60,000 nucleotides of DNA from the NCBI GenBank assembly GCA_015680685.1, contig MNCI01029550.1, forward strand, positions 573,290-633,289. Reading direction: 5' to 3'. The notes beneath the pieces were generated by a model. That model ran no database searches, was not told where the DNA came from, and saw only the letters and a program-made list of their open reading frames with translations. This stretch comes from Gnetum montanum. Taxonomy: Eukaryota > Streptophyta > Gnetopsida > Gnetales > Gnetaceae. This document shows positions 22,950 to 34,400 of this stretch, piece by piece; the first letter of the stretch is position 1; each line of letters starts with the position of its first letter. The position numbers and the translations under genes are program-made.

Positions 22950-25900
22950 TTTAAAGAATAGTCCAAACCATTTTTAAGAAATTAGATCAGAAGAAGACCA
23001 AATGTTGATCAGCACCAGAGAAACTTTTTAGCCAGAGTTAACTTGGTGAGTGCATTTGTAGGATTTTCTTTAATTGAAATTTTATTCACAATAGTCCTTT
23101 GCTTTTTAATTTTCTTCTATGTATAGTGATACTATATTTCAATGTGCTTCATTCAAGCACGAAAGGTTGGATTCTTGGATATGCTTATGGCACTTTGATG
23201 ATGATAGCCAATATTAATCAGAGTCTAAGTTCAACTATTAGCCTTTAGAGCCATATAGCATCTCTGCATGTCAAGTTATAAGCAACATATTCAGCTTCAG
23301 TGGTAGACTGAGCAACATAAGATTGATTCTAACTTTTCCAAGAATTAGCACCACCAAAAATATTAAACACATATCCACTAGTGGATTTCCTACTATCAAT
23401 ATCACCATCCCAATCATCATCAACGAAGCCATGAAGTCCATTGAAATCATTTTTATAACAAATTCAATAATTTGAAGTACCATGAAGATATCAAAAGACT
23501 CACTTCACCATAATCTAGTGTTGTTTCTTTGGATTAGTCATATACCTACCAAGTTTTCCAACAATGTAAGCAATATCAAGTCTAATAGAGACCATTGCAT
23601 ATATTAAACTGTCGATAGTACTAGCATATGGAATTTTAATCATGAGCTTTTTTTCTTCACCTTTCTTTGGGCATTATTCAACTAAAAGTTTAATACCAGT
23701 TTCATAGGCTATAGTCATAAGCTTGTAATCATGCATAGTAAATCTACTTAAAATATTTGCAACATATGCAAACTATCCAAGACAAAGCCTTTTATTAGCC
23801 ATGTTCCTTTTAATTTCCATGCCCAAAATTTTTTGTGTAACACCAAGATCCTTCATCTCAAATTGAGAAGACAGATGAAGTTTCAACTCTTGAATATCAT
23901 GTATGTTATTACCTGCTATTAACATGTCATCAACATATAGTAGTAAAATAACATGTTCTTCACTTGTATTTTTAACATAGGTAAACGAGTCTTCTACACT
24001 TCTAACAAATCCAAGATTTATCATGTGGTCATTAAAATTTTTATTCATCATCCTTAGGGCTTGTTTGAGCTCATATAGTTATTTTAATAATCAACATACC
24101 ATATGCTCTTTTCCTTTAATTCCATATCCTTTAGGTTTAAGCATGTATATTTCTTCCTCAACATCACCATTGAGGAATGTTGTTTTCACATTCATTTTTT
24201 CAAGTTCAAGATCATAAATAGTTGTGATATCCAACAATGATCTTATGGATCTTAATTTTACTACTAGAGAAAATATTTCATCATAATCAATCCCCTTTCT
24301 TCAAAAAAATCCTTTAGCTATAAGTCCTGCTTTGTATTGATTCCTAGATTTTATTTTGTACATCCATTTATTTCTAATGGATTTTTTCTCTAATGGAACT
24401 CAGTTAATTTCCAAGTTTTATTTTTATGAATTGATGGCATTTTAGCATCCATTGCCTATTTCCACATTGCATTTTTCATAGATGAACATGCCTCATCATA
24501 TGTTGATGGCTCATTATTTTCAATAAATAAGACATATTCTTCTAGATGTGAATGTAATTTTCTTATACGTGTTGAAAAACTGAATAGCTCATCTTCACTA
24601 AAAGTATTTTCTCCCTCTTCATGTTGTTCCTCCTCATTTACCATGCTATCACCATCCTATTCGCTAGGGACAATATCCACAACTAAGGGAGGATGACCCT
24701 CAAAAATTTCATTATTAATTTCAATAAGCACATACATAGGAGTTACATCATTTGAAGGAGTTTCAGTATTTAATGATTCCTTCTTCATATATCCACATTT
24801 TTCTCTAAAGATAACATCTCAACTATAAATAATCCTTTTAGTTTGTGGGTTATACAACTTATAAGCTTTGACACCATGTCCATAGCCAAGAAAAACACAT
24901 TTGATAAACTTAGAATCTAATTTGGATCTATTAGATCTTAGAACATGTACATAGGCTTCACAACCAAAAATCTTCAAGTAGTTTAAGTTAATAGATCTAC
25001 CACTCCAAACTTGTTTTGGAATTTTTCTACCAAGTGTTGATGAAGAAGATCTATTGATAAGATAACCTGTAGTCATTACTGCTTCAACCCAAAAACACTT
25101 GGCAAGATCAAATTCACTAAGCATACATCTGGCATGTTCCGTCAATGTTTGATTGAAGTGCTCTACTACTCCATTTTGTTTAGGAATCCCTAGAATAGTA
25201 TTTTTCCTTTGAATGCCTTGTTCTTTACAAAAAATCATTAATTTCATTTGAGCAAAACTCACCACCATTGTTAGTTCTTATAATTTGGATTTTCTTTCCT
25301 GAATAATTCTCAACAAGAGCTTTGAATTCTATGAGTTTTCCAGATACTTCAAACTTATGTTTTAATAAATAGATCTACCTCTTTCTAGAATAATCATCAA
25401 TAAAAGAAACATAATACATAGCACCTCCAAGAGAACATGTTTTAATATCTTAAACTAGTTCACATACATCATTATGTATTAATTCTAATATCTGAAGAGA
25501 TTTAGCATTGCTTCTTTAAAAACCATGATGCCTCTGTTTACCATGAAGATAATGATGATAGAAATCCAAGGAATCTCTTGAAAGCTTCAATTTACCTTGC
25601 TTGTAAAGTTCCTTAAGTCCTTTTTCACCAAGATGTCTCATTCTTTTATTCCACAAATCAATACTTGAATCTAAATCAATCACTACAAATGCACTTAATT
25701 TCTTCTTTAATGACTTAGCTTCTAATTTATACAACTTGCCTATTTTAATTCCAAAAGCCAAAAGAGATAACCATGCAGTAATGAATATTTTCCATCTCCA
25801 AAGATAACAGTTAGTCTTACATCATCCAATTCACCTACAAATAAAATATTTTTAGTATGTGTTGGAACATGAGGTACATGGGGAATCAATTTAACTGCTC

Positions 25901-26880
25901 CATTTTTAAATTGAATCTTTACCTTTCCATAACCTATAACTTTTCCTAAACCATCATTACCCAATCTTATCATTCTGAGATCAAATGATGTATACTCACT
26001 AAACCAATTAACATGTGGTGTAGTGATGAGATGCACCTGAGTCCACATACCATGAATATGTATTAGCATTATTAGAAGATGAGACAACATAAAAATCTCC
26101 ATCTCGAGTAGGAGGGACTTGATCACTTTTTGGTATATTACTCTCTTAGCCCTTTTTCAAAGGGGCTTTACAATTTTTCTTTACATAACCAACTTTACCA
26201 ACATTCCAACATTTAGGTGGCTTCTTTACAAATTTTTAAGGCTTATTCTTAAATTTAGGACTCTTAACAAACTTTGTCTTTACATCATTTTTCTTAAATA
26301 ATACATCATTTTGATGAGTAGAAGTTTTTCTTCTTGCTTCCTTAGACAACAATTAACCAACAATATTATCAAAAATAAAATTGGTAGATGTATTACTTAC
26401 AACCATCACAAATGTCTCCCATGAATCTAGAAGTGTGCTAAGAAGTGTAATGCACTGATCTTTCTCATCCATATTTTACCCCCATAGATTGCAATTCATT
26501 GACTAGTGTACTAAAGATATTCAAGTATTCTATAATGGTAATACCTTCAATCATTTTACAATCATATAATCATTTCTTCAACAACTTATTGGGTAGGAAC
26601 TTTTTTTGATACAAATTTTGCAATTTATCCCATAAATCTTTAGTAGAAGAAGCATTGGAAACATTAAACAATACTAAATCTAAAAGACATGCATGATTTA
26701 TACTTATCGCCTTCATGTTCAACTTTTCCCACTCTTCATTGGACATTTTATTAGGCTTAACTCCCAAAATTACACTATGCTAGTCCTTTTCAATAAGGAA
26801 AACCTCCATCTTAATCTTCCATAATTCATAGTTGGACCCGTTAAACTTTTCAAATTCAATTTTTGACAAAGAGTTGGTCA
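22950..26880 (-). pseudogene. Copia gag-pol polyprotein
   Basis: Read from right to left. A gag domain at 26767-26570 has EEWEKLNMKA and DLWDKLQNLY. A decayed zinc knuckle lies near 26210-26160. The protease active site VDSGASHHYTT is near 26060-26025. The pre-integrase domain is at 25761-25516. Integrase at about 25480-24819 includes the GIPKQNGVVEHFNQTL block. RT follows at about 24480-23773 with catalytic LLYVDDMLIAGN. RNase H at about 23430-23230 has DDDWDGD and STTEAEY. Many TAG/TAA stops and frameshifts break it. Domain order (integrase before RT) is diagnostic of Ty1-copia; the sequence resembles the Tork group, which I infer without a tree. Confidence 0.85.
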
Positions 26881-26931
26881 TGATTTTTCCCTTGCAATTA
26901 CTTGACAAAATAATAGTGGTGTATGGAACCT

Positions 26932-26944
26932 GGCTCTAGTACCA
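26932..26944 (-). other. Primer-binding site of the copia element
   Basis: The minus strand reads TGGTACTAGAGCC, two bases inside the 5' LTR. It is a mutated form of the initiator tRNA-Met complement TGGTATCAGAGC used by most plant copia elements. Confidence 0.7.
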
Positions 26945-26946
26945 AT

Positions 26947-27369
26947 TTTTATTCCTAGGTGCTTGCACCAATATAATATTAAATTTAAAAGAAACTATAG
27001 AAAATAAAAAAGACACATAGTTACCCTAGGGAAAAACTTCAAGGTTAAAAAACCCCAGCAAAAATTGGCTCTTGGACCATTAGCAGCAAAGCTTCAAAGG
27101 ATTTAACCTCAAGGAGAATTTACAAAGCAAGGGAGATGACTCTCAAGCTTATGCTTCAAAAGAATGTAGTCTATTGGATGCACCCTTTGAGATCCTTATA
27201 TATTACTCAGGTTATAGAATAAACCCAAAAATAAAAGGGATAAGGTATTTTATTTTGGTGGGGATAGGTATGGGACAAAATATAACATAGACACAAATAA
27301 AAGTATAATAGCGCAAGGTAGAAATATCTAGAGAAAATCAAGGTAGATTAGCCTTCATTCACCCTTAAA
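26947..27369 (-). repeat. 5' LTR of the copia element
   Basis: The 423-bp LTR matches the 3' LTR. Its outer end reads CCCTTAAA on the plus strand, so the terminal TG of the minus strand has mutated. Confidence 0.85.
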
Positions 27370-27550
27370 GACATAACCTCTAATTCCTAGGCATAAATAC
27401 CTCAGGTTAAACCCTAAAAGGCTTTCTAAAGAGACAGGCCTATTATTATAACATGTTCTTTCGAGTCTTATTGTAATAATTACATCATTTATTATGAAGC
27501 AACACCATCTTTGTTATAGAATGACTCCATTCAAAAATGAGGACATGACA

Positions 27551-28069
27551 AACTATGCTCCTTAGTTTTCACTCATCCTCAAACAATTCCACATTAATGA
27601 TGCTTCTCTATGCTCCAGTGCTCCCTTCATGCTTTAATGCTTGAATGATTTAATTTATCCATTTTGAATTGGATTGAATATTTTAAAATTCTTCTGCTTA
27701 TTTTCCAAATAAAATATAAGTGAGAAAAATACTTGGAAAATAAATAGTATTTTATCAATACTTACCTTCATCTCTAGGTAATGCCAAGAGGAGAATCAAA
27801 GGTCTACCAACCACCAATCGCTAGTTCTAACCAAGGTTACATAGAATATAACTCATATTTCTAGTTACCTAAGTGAAGATAGGACAAATATTTTTTTCAC
27901 ATTTGTTATCCTAGAATATTTACTTATCTAATTTAGAAATATAAGGAAAGAGAAATAGAATAAGAAATAGAAGTAAAGTTAAGAAACTCCTTGATTTTCC
28001 TCAATCTCTAAGATCAAGGAATGTAGTTGTAATAATAAATTCTAATATTTACTAAGCTTGAACACCATG
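27551..28069. other. AT-rich spacer, no recognisable gene
   Basis: Nothing coding is supported. This stretch follows the stop of the CCR4-like pseudogene on the minus strand and could contain its 3' untranslated region. A donor-like GAAG|GTAAGTATTG occurs on the minus strand near 27760-27775 but has no partner I can justify. Confidence 0.35.
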
Positions 28070-29255
28070 ATGGATTAACATGGTTCTAACTTTGAAATAT
28101 TTATAAGGAATATATGATCAAACGACCTTGTTCAAGATGGCAAGGTTTGATCTTGCTTCTCAACTTCTTTGTTAGGAATTAATTCTAATAACTTGATAAC
28201 TTGGAAAAATTAGGCATCATACCAAATGTAGTATAAGGTCTTAATGAAGAAAGATATTGACCCTTCTTCAATAGTCAAGGTAGCATAACTAATAAATTGT
28301 GATTCATAAAAATAATATCCATTAGCATCATATGTTCTTAAATTCTAGAATCTAACTTGTCTACTAAAGAGTTGAGGTAGACAAAGTATGTACTAGCGAA
28401 TGAGATGGTATGATGAATTCATGAAATCATCATCTTCAAATCAAATTCCTTTTTTAATGATTCTTTCACTCTTCCATATTTTAAGAATTGGTGAACATCA
28501 CTTTTAAATTTTCCATTGAAGTCTCCATAGAGGATGAATGGCACTGGATCAAGACTGGTATATGTTAATAATAGCTTATACTTCAAGCTTTCTTGAATCT
28601 GCTTAATTAAGTAAGATACTTAAAAAAACCTAACTTCTAAGCATGTTGGGTTAGCAATCAAATATACATTAATCACACATATATATCTTCCTGAGAACTA
28701 GATGTTAAGTACTAATGCCAAAGCTATGTGGCTTCTCAATAATCTCAATTGTTCTTTCTTCCCCATCACTTGATGTTATAGAATTTTAAAAATCATGTCT
28801 TCTAATCTCAACTCAAACCTATATACCAACTCAAGCTTGCCTTTATTATAGAAGGTTGTATAATCATTGATGTTATGGTTTCTACAATAGGCTAGTTTGT
28901 ATGGCTTGAAGGAAGAACAATCAGAAGAACCTTCTTCCTTGTGGACACCTTAATATCCTTTTTCAAATTGGATTGAAATTAGTATAGGAATTCCCATGAT
29001 AGGACTTCTTGCAAATACAATCCATTAGCATCAATATTTTTTAATTCTACTAGGATATGTGGATATCAATTTTTGTGTCAGTATTAGATCTAGAGTAAAC
29101 ATAGCAAATGTTATCTTTCATTGGCTATGGATCTTGCAATCACATTATATGTTGCCACCTTCATTCATATTCTTAGACTCTCTCCTAGCTCATTTTCTCT
29201 CATACGCATCATACATCTTATTGGAACAAGATTATGATTCTCCATGATGGTCGAT
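28070..29255 (-). pseudogene. CCR4-like exonuclease/endonuclease/phosphatase-fold pseudogene, intronless
   Basis: CCR4-type deadenylases shorten mRNA poly(A) tails. The minus strand preserves the family blocks in order: KVATYNVIARSIANE near 29175, GLYLQEV (catalytic Glu) near 29010, GVHKEE, TTFYNKGKLELV near 28850, ICVINVYLIANP near 28670, DPVPFILYGDFN (catalytic Asp/Asn) near 28545, and YYIWY then LLELIPNKEVEKQ and LPS-TRSFDH near 28200-28080, which covers the final Asp-His pair. About a dozen in-frame stops and a few frame slips are present. The domain spans about 1.1 kb with no introns, so it looks like a processed copy or a captured cDNA. A LINE endonuclease is less likely because the flanking blocks are CCR4-specific. 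Confidence 0.7.
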
Positions 29256-30874
29256 GTTGATGTTTATTATTGAATGATTTGATTACCAACTACATTGATA
29301 TAAATATTTCTTGTGTTTTTGGTTTTCCCACTAATTCTCCAATTGGTACATTTTCTAGACTCTTAATCATCTTTCTACCCCTACTTAGGACACTAACTCC
29401 AGAATGTAACTATTGATAAACTAGGGGTTAGTAACCCAGGTCAGGCTATACACATAATATAATTACTTAATCTTAATATCCAAGATGACCAAATAGGATT
29501 AGATTTGTTAGTCCTAGCTATCCATTTGCTGGACATGGTTAGATGATCAAGGTTATGACCTACTAAGATGTGATTTAATTTCCACCTAATTATTGGCTAT
29601 CCAAATGATGAATCTAATATCACAATTGGATTCAAAAGGCTGAAAACCAACTATTTAAGTTAGAAATGGACATTAGATGCCTAAGTTATGCTAAATTTAA
29701 CCCATGAATCTTTAAAGGCATGAATTAAGGAACATGATTTAAAACTAGTTTTTAGAGTCATGTAAGAAAAATTTGACATTTTCATTATGTTTGGGAGGCT
29801 AAAATCTACTATAAATGACTCTTTGTTTATCTAAAAAGGCTTCTGAAATCAAAAGTTATGGGCTTCCAAAATTTGGAATTTCGGCATGAATTTCAACACT
29901 TCCTGATAGATCATCCATTCGAATAGTACTCCAATACCAAAATTCCTAATTATGTTAATTTTATTTTTCATACTACCAACCTATCAATTTGACCAATTTG
30001 GTCAACTTTAACTAGGAACAATATTTAAAATTGAAGTTTTGAAATTCAAACTTTTAAACAACCACTAGTATCTATGAATTCCAAGGGAGGTTAGGACCAT
30101 CAATACTAACAATTTCTATGGACATTGAGGGATGTCAAAACCACTGATGCTAACAATGTCCACAAGAATCAAAGGAGATCAAGACCATTAATGTTAATGG
30201 TGTTCACGAGCACTACCCACAACATCGCAAAATGTGAAATAGTAACTACAATGGCCATAGTGATCTAGAATGGAAACACATTGGATGATGGTAGGAAAAG
30301 GCACATAAAATAAGATCAATGGTGACAACAACATGGGTAGCTAAGACTAATGCAAGGGAAGTGAACTAGTGACTTATGATGACAAACTAGCAATGAGATC
30401 AGAGTTGCTCTTTTGTAGCCTTTGCTACACACATTAGGACATAGCCTAGCATTTGTAATAGCAATGAAATTGTCTTAATTATGTGCATTTGTATCTACAG
30501 TACAAGAAAAGGCATAAGACATGTGCTTTATTTTTATTAGCATTTTTGCATTTTCATTTCAACTACCATTGTCATCATCATTGCCATTGCCACTAATGCA
30601 AATGCAAATGCAGTTGTAGCTGTGATATGGTTATGCTCCCCTTTAAATATTTTTATTTTATTTAAATACATAAATAACATGTTTCTATGTTATATTTTCT
30701 TAGTAAATCAAGATCTTTTATGAGAAATTTTGCTTTTTGTAATTGAAAGAATCACATTAATATTATGGAAATATAAGATCATAGATTTTTTCATAATGGT
30801 AATTGCTCCTTGTAGTCTTGAGAGTTGTGAGTATCATAAATCTTACTAATTCTATTATTATTAATAAACTCATA
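29256..30874. other. AT-rich sequence without recognisable genes
   Basis: No frame or repeat family is recognised except a small minisatellite at 30076-30209 and short CAAATG repeats near 30600. It is the left flank of element C and continues at 44098. Confidence 0.4.
30076..30209. repeat. Three-unit 45-bp minisatellite
   Basis: Units at 30076-30120, 30121-30165 and 30166-30209 align with a GACCATCAATACTAACAAT-like core (ACCACTGATGCTAACAAT and GACCATTAATGTTAATGG in units two and three). The units have diverged, and no open frame runs through them. Confidence 0.6.
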
Positions 30875-30879
30875 TTGTA

Positions 30880-31744
30880 TGATGAGTGTCAACATATTGC
30901 TTTGACAGGCCCCCATTGACATGGCCTTGTCAATGGATCCCCATTGACGCACTCCAACAACAAAAACTATTAATACAAGCTCATAGACGTGTTTATGGGA
31001 GGTAGAGTGATAGTTGTAGTGAAGCTCTTGTAGTTTTTACATTCAAAAGTTAGAATATTTTCCCAAGTGCCTACAATAGGAGTCATTGAGTATATGGATC
31101 TTTATTCAAGCACTATTGTATCTAAGCACAACAGTGTGTGTGGCAATAAAGATGAGCTTCTTGATCAACCTTGTAGCATTCTGGATAGCTTAAATGTTTT
31201 ATCCATGAATTTAATGTTTTCAATTATTTATTCAATGTTCCTTAGTAATTAAGCTAATTAAGTAATTAAGCAAGATAGGCTAAATATCAAGTAAGTAAAC
31301 ACATAAGTACAACTACTTCAAGCATGTGTATAACATTTGGTAATCCCAATAGTGCTTAACACTTGGTAACCTAGCAATGTTATATGTGTTCAAGATGTGT
31401 ACAGCAAGTGGGACTAGATACTTATGTTAGAACTAGTTAAAAAATAGTTAGCCCATTAGATTAAAGTATACATTAAAGTACTTTATTCTTTATCCTATTT
31501 ATTTTAAGCACCAAAACCATAAAATATAAAATGACAAAAATCATGTGCCTCAATTACACTTAAACCATACCCTTGAGCTTCACAAGTGTAATTGGGAAAA
31601 TAATGAATGACTATTAGGATAAGGTTCACTTCCAAGAACACTATTATACCATAAGACATAGATTCCATGGAATTCAATCGGATCACGTGTGAACGCTTCA
31701 TGATTCGTATGGTTGAGCGTAGGGATACCTTTCACTACTCATCA
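30880..31744 (+). repeat. 5' LTR of element C
   Basis: Begins TGATGAGTGTCAAC and ends CTACTCATCA. A perfect 9-bp dyad, CCATTGACA-TGGCCT-TGTCAATGG, lies at 30913-30936 in U3. The TATA box is degraded to TATTAATA near 30968. The 3' LTR retains TATAAATA and has about 70 more bases of U3 motif repeats. Confidence 0.9.
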
Positions 31745-31745
31745 T

Positions 31746-31763
31746 TGGCACCATTCCCAAGCA
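31746..31763 (+). other. Primer-binding site of element C
   Basis: TGGCACCATTCCCAAGCA starts one base after the LTR. It is a decayed tRNA-Asp-type site at the family spacing. Confidence 0.65.
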
Positions 31764-31900
31764 CTCTTTTTTAAAAAAAAACATGCACTAGCTAGGAGTA
31801 GTAAGCATCATTAACATCATTAGATGAACCCTAAGGTCAACATCATTCTCACACATAATATAAGCACAAAAGCACACTAATATTCTAATTATTTTGCAAA

Positions 31901-34400
31901 ATGTCTTCTTCTCACAGCTGTGATGATGCTAAATCACTAGTTCCTCAAGAATGCAAGGTGTTATATACTCATCCAGATGAGTATGTGCCTGATTTCACCT
32001 ACATCCTACACCAAAATAAAAAACTGCAATGGTGTGACATGGAAGGCAACATTGTAATGCCTCCTGATTGATCTATGCCTGTGATGCTACTTCAAACTCT
32101 TAAGAAGTTAGGTATCCAAGATCTTCAAGAGGAGTATGTTGTCCATGATTACAACTACTAGGACTACCATCCAACTGAAGCATAATGCCAAAGAGATCAA
32201 CACCAGGAGAAGGAGCATGAGTTTGTGAAGGCAAACCAATTCACCAATTCCTTCTTCCTGCTAAACCAAGACAATAATGATGACCCTCTCTCTAGGGATT
32301 CTCAACATGAAAATTCTCCACCCCTTATTATTAGTGATGAGAGTGTGGCCCTAAATCTATGATCCACTATCAATAATGTAGGTTTAGGTAAATATGGTAG
32401 TCAAGGTAGGGGCTCAAACAACCGAAGGGAAGTTGGCAGATACCATGGTGGTGGTAGTCCTCCTCCATCTTTTTCCTCTTCATCTGCATCTTCTTCTTCT
32501 TCTTCTAGTTCTAAAAATTTCATATAAGAAATAATCATGATAGAGGTGAACAAAAAGACAATCATACTGATCGCTAGGTCCATAATGAACGAAGGGGTAA
32601 CAGGGGACATCATCAGTGACAATGAAATAATGATGATGAGGAGCCTTTACTGGTAACTCAAAGCATGCTTAACATTGCATGGGCAGTCAAGATCCAAACT
32701 GAGCATGTGATAGATAGTCGGATCAAGTGCTTAAACATGAATAGTATCCTAAGATTTGACGGGGGATATAACTCTGATCCACAAAATCATCTACAAGCCT
32801 TTCATGATCCCTACACCTTACAAAACATAGAGAATGACTAGCATAAATTAAAGCTATTCCCTAGGACACTCATTAAAGAGACAAAAAGTTGGTACTTGTC
32901 CTTGCAACCAAAATCCATTCACAAATCCAAGGCTAGAAATAGGAAACACATGAACTAAGAGATATTTACTGATACTAGAACTATTTACTGATAAATACCA
33001 AACATAATCTAGAGTCTCTAATCTAAGAAGGCAAATCCAAGGCTAGAAATAGGAAACACATGAACTCTTGGAAGCCACCATGGGTAGATATTATTCTCTC
33101 TTACATCAATGCCCTAGCCATGGTTATTCTTAGATGAAACAACTCTGCCACATCATAGATGGGCTCAGAGCAAAAACCAAAAGAACTCTAGGAAATTATG
33201 CCCAAGGGAGACTATCTAAACTAAGAGCTCATCAAATCCAAAGGTTGATAGAGTAAGTAACAAAATAAGAAGGTGAGTTGTGAAAAAGGGAAAGTGCAAA
33301 ATAATATAATAGGCATCCTTCCATCAAGAAAAGGGAGGTCTACTTCTCTGAGAAGGAGGAGTCACCACTTGATGAGGTGATGAATAGGAAAACCTTGCCC
33401 ATCCAAAAATCTATTTTTGATATTTTGGAAAAGGTTGATAAATTATGGGATTCTTTGGATGAAAAATTCTAAATTACTATGAAGATTGCTAAAGAATCCA
33501 AAGAGCATAATAGTGAACACAACCGCAAGAGGTGGAAGGAAGCTGAACATGCCTACCAAAGAGGTAAGGGCAAAGCTATTGTAGTAGAAGAAGTTGTGAA
33601 GATAGACTCCAATGATGATGTTAGATGTGACATTTGTCAATATGAACATCTAAAGGAATTTTGCCCTATGGTATCACACTTACAAGAGTTTGGACTTTAT
33701 GCACTGAATCCTCGACTAGCAAGAAGGCAAGCACCCAAACGACTACCTTATCCTCAAGGAAATCCAAGGTACTTTCACTAGTAATAATAAGCTTGCTATC
33801 CAAGTGGAGCTCCATCACAACTCTATGAGCAATACCAGTAGTGGCACCAACCACAGTCGTGGAAAATGCCACTAGCAAGATAGCAATGCCCTTATAGGCA
33901 ACCAAATCCATATAAGTACTATGTTTAACAACTTATTTCTCCACAAAGTCTTGCAATTCACGACTCATCCCAACATCACTATTATCTGCTAGAGTACCAT
34001 CGAAATCATTCACCATCTACTTGAGGAGAGCACCCATATCCATACCATCCTCTACATCCATCTATACACATCCCTCCATCCTCAACCTAGTTACCTCCTA
34101 CTCCATCCATGCAGGGCAAAATTCCCTCATAGTTGCAGCAACAAAATGCTATGAATGTTGTAAATTTATAATTAGCCTTCTAGCCAAGTGGTTTAGACAA
34201 TCGATCTAGCAAATGATCATTTTTCTAACCCAACAATCCTACCAAACCCTTACCAACATCCTCATCCTCTACATCAAACACTTTCAAGGGTCCTTCAAAT
34301 GAAACACCACCTTAGATCTACACTATGATGTTAACTTATGTTGTCTCTGATTGAATCAAGGTTGGCAACCTTCCCATGAAGAGATTTTACCTAAGAAGTC
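31901..34400 (+). pseudogene. gag of element C
   Basis: The ATG at 31901 starts MSSSHSCDD, and the frame is recognisable for most of its length. A Ser-rich run lies near 32470-32515. The gag domain at about 32755-32920 has FDGGYNSDPQNHLQAFHD and WYLSLQPKSI. A charged region (33240-33600) precedes CDICQYEHLKEFCP at about 33627-33668, a zinc knuckle with C-x2-C-x3-H-x4-C spacing. A Pro/Gln/Tyr-rich tail follows. A 35-bp duplication disrupts the end of the gag domain. TAG stops often replace Trp or Gln codons seen in relatives. Confidence 0.8.
32922..33066 (+). repeat. 35-bp duplication with filler in gag of element C
   Basis: The same 35 bases, starting CAAATCCAAGGCTAG, occur at 32922-32956 and 33032-33066. 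TATTTACTGATA also occurs twice between them. The first copy replaces the codons expected after PKSI, so it looks like a templated insertion at a repaired break. Confidence 0.6.

Larger units (their letters stand above)
22498..27369 (-). mobile_element. Ty1-copia element, full length
   Basis: The 4872-bp element has LTRs at 22498-22923 and 26947-27369 and a near-perfect target duplication, AACAT (22493-22497) and GACAT (27370-27374). The uninterrupted site is visible near 48500. It has a tRNA-Met-type primer site, a purine tract AAGAGGGAGAAT at 22935-22924 and one gag-pol region in copia order. The LTRs are about nine in ten identical by eye. Confidence 0.9.
22180..27550. mobile_element. Solo LTR (chromovirus-like ends) split by a copia element
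   Basis: Pieces 22180-22497 and 27370-27550 together match the solo LTR at 48140-48708. The ends are TGTGACATCTCATTC and GAGGACATGACA, an extended inverted repeat. Flanks ATCAA and AACTA do not form a convincing target duplication, so one end may be rearranged. No internal region remains. Confidence 0.7.

Noticed and set aside
22175-27555. A perfect target duplication around the split LTR at 22180-27550
   Set aside because: The flanks ATCAA and AACTA do not match, so I do not claim one.
28070-29255. A second LINE endonuclease
   Set aside because: The GDFN motif alone would allow this, but the LQEV, ICVIN-LIANP and C-terminal LLEL...LPS...DH blocks fit CCR4-type proteins better, and no RT follows.
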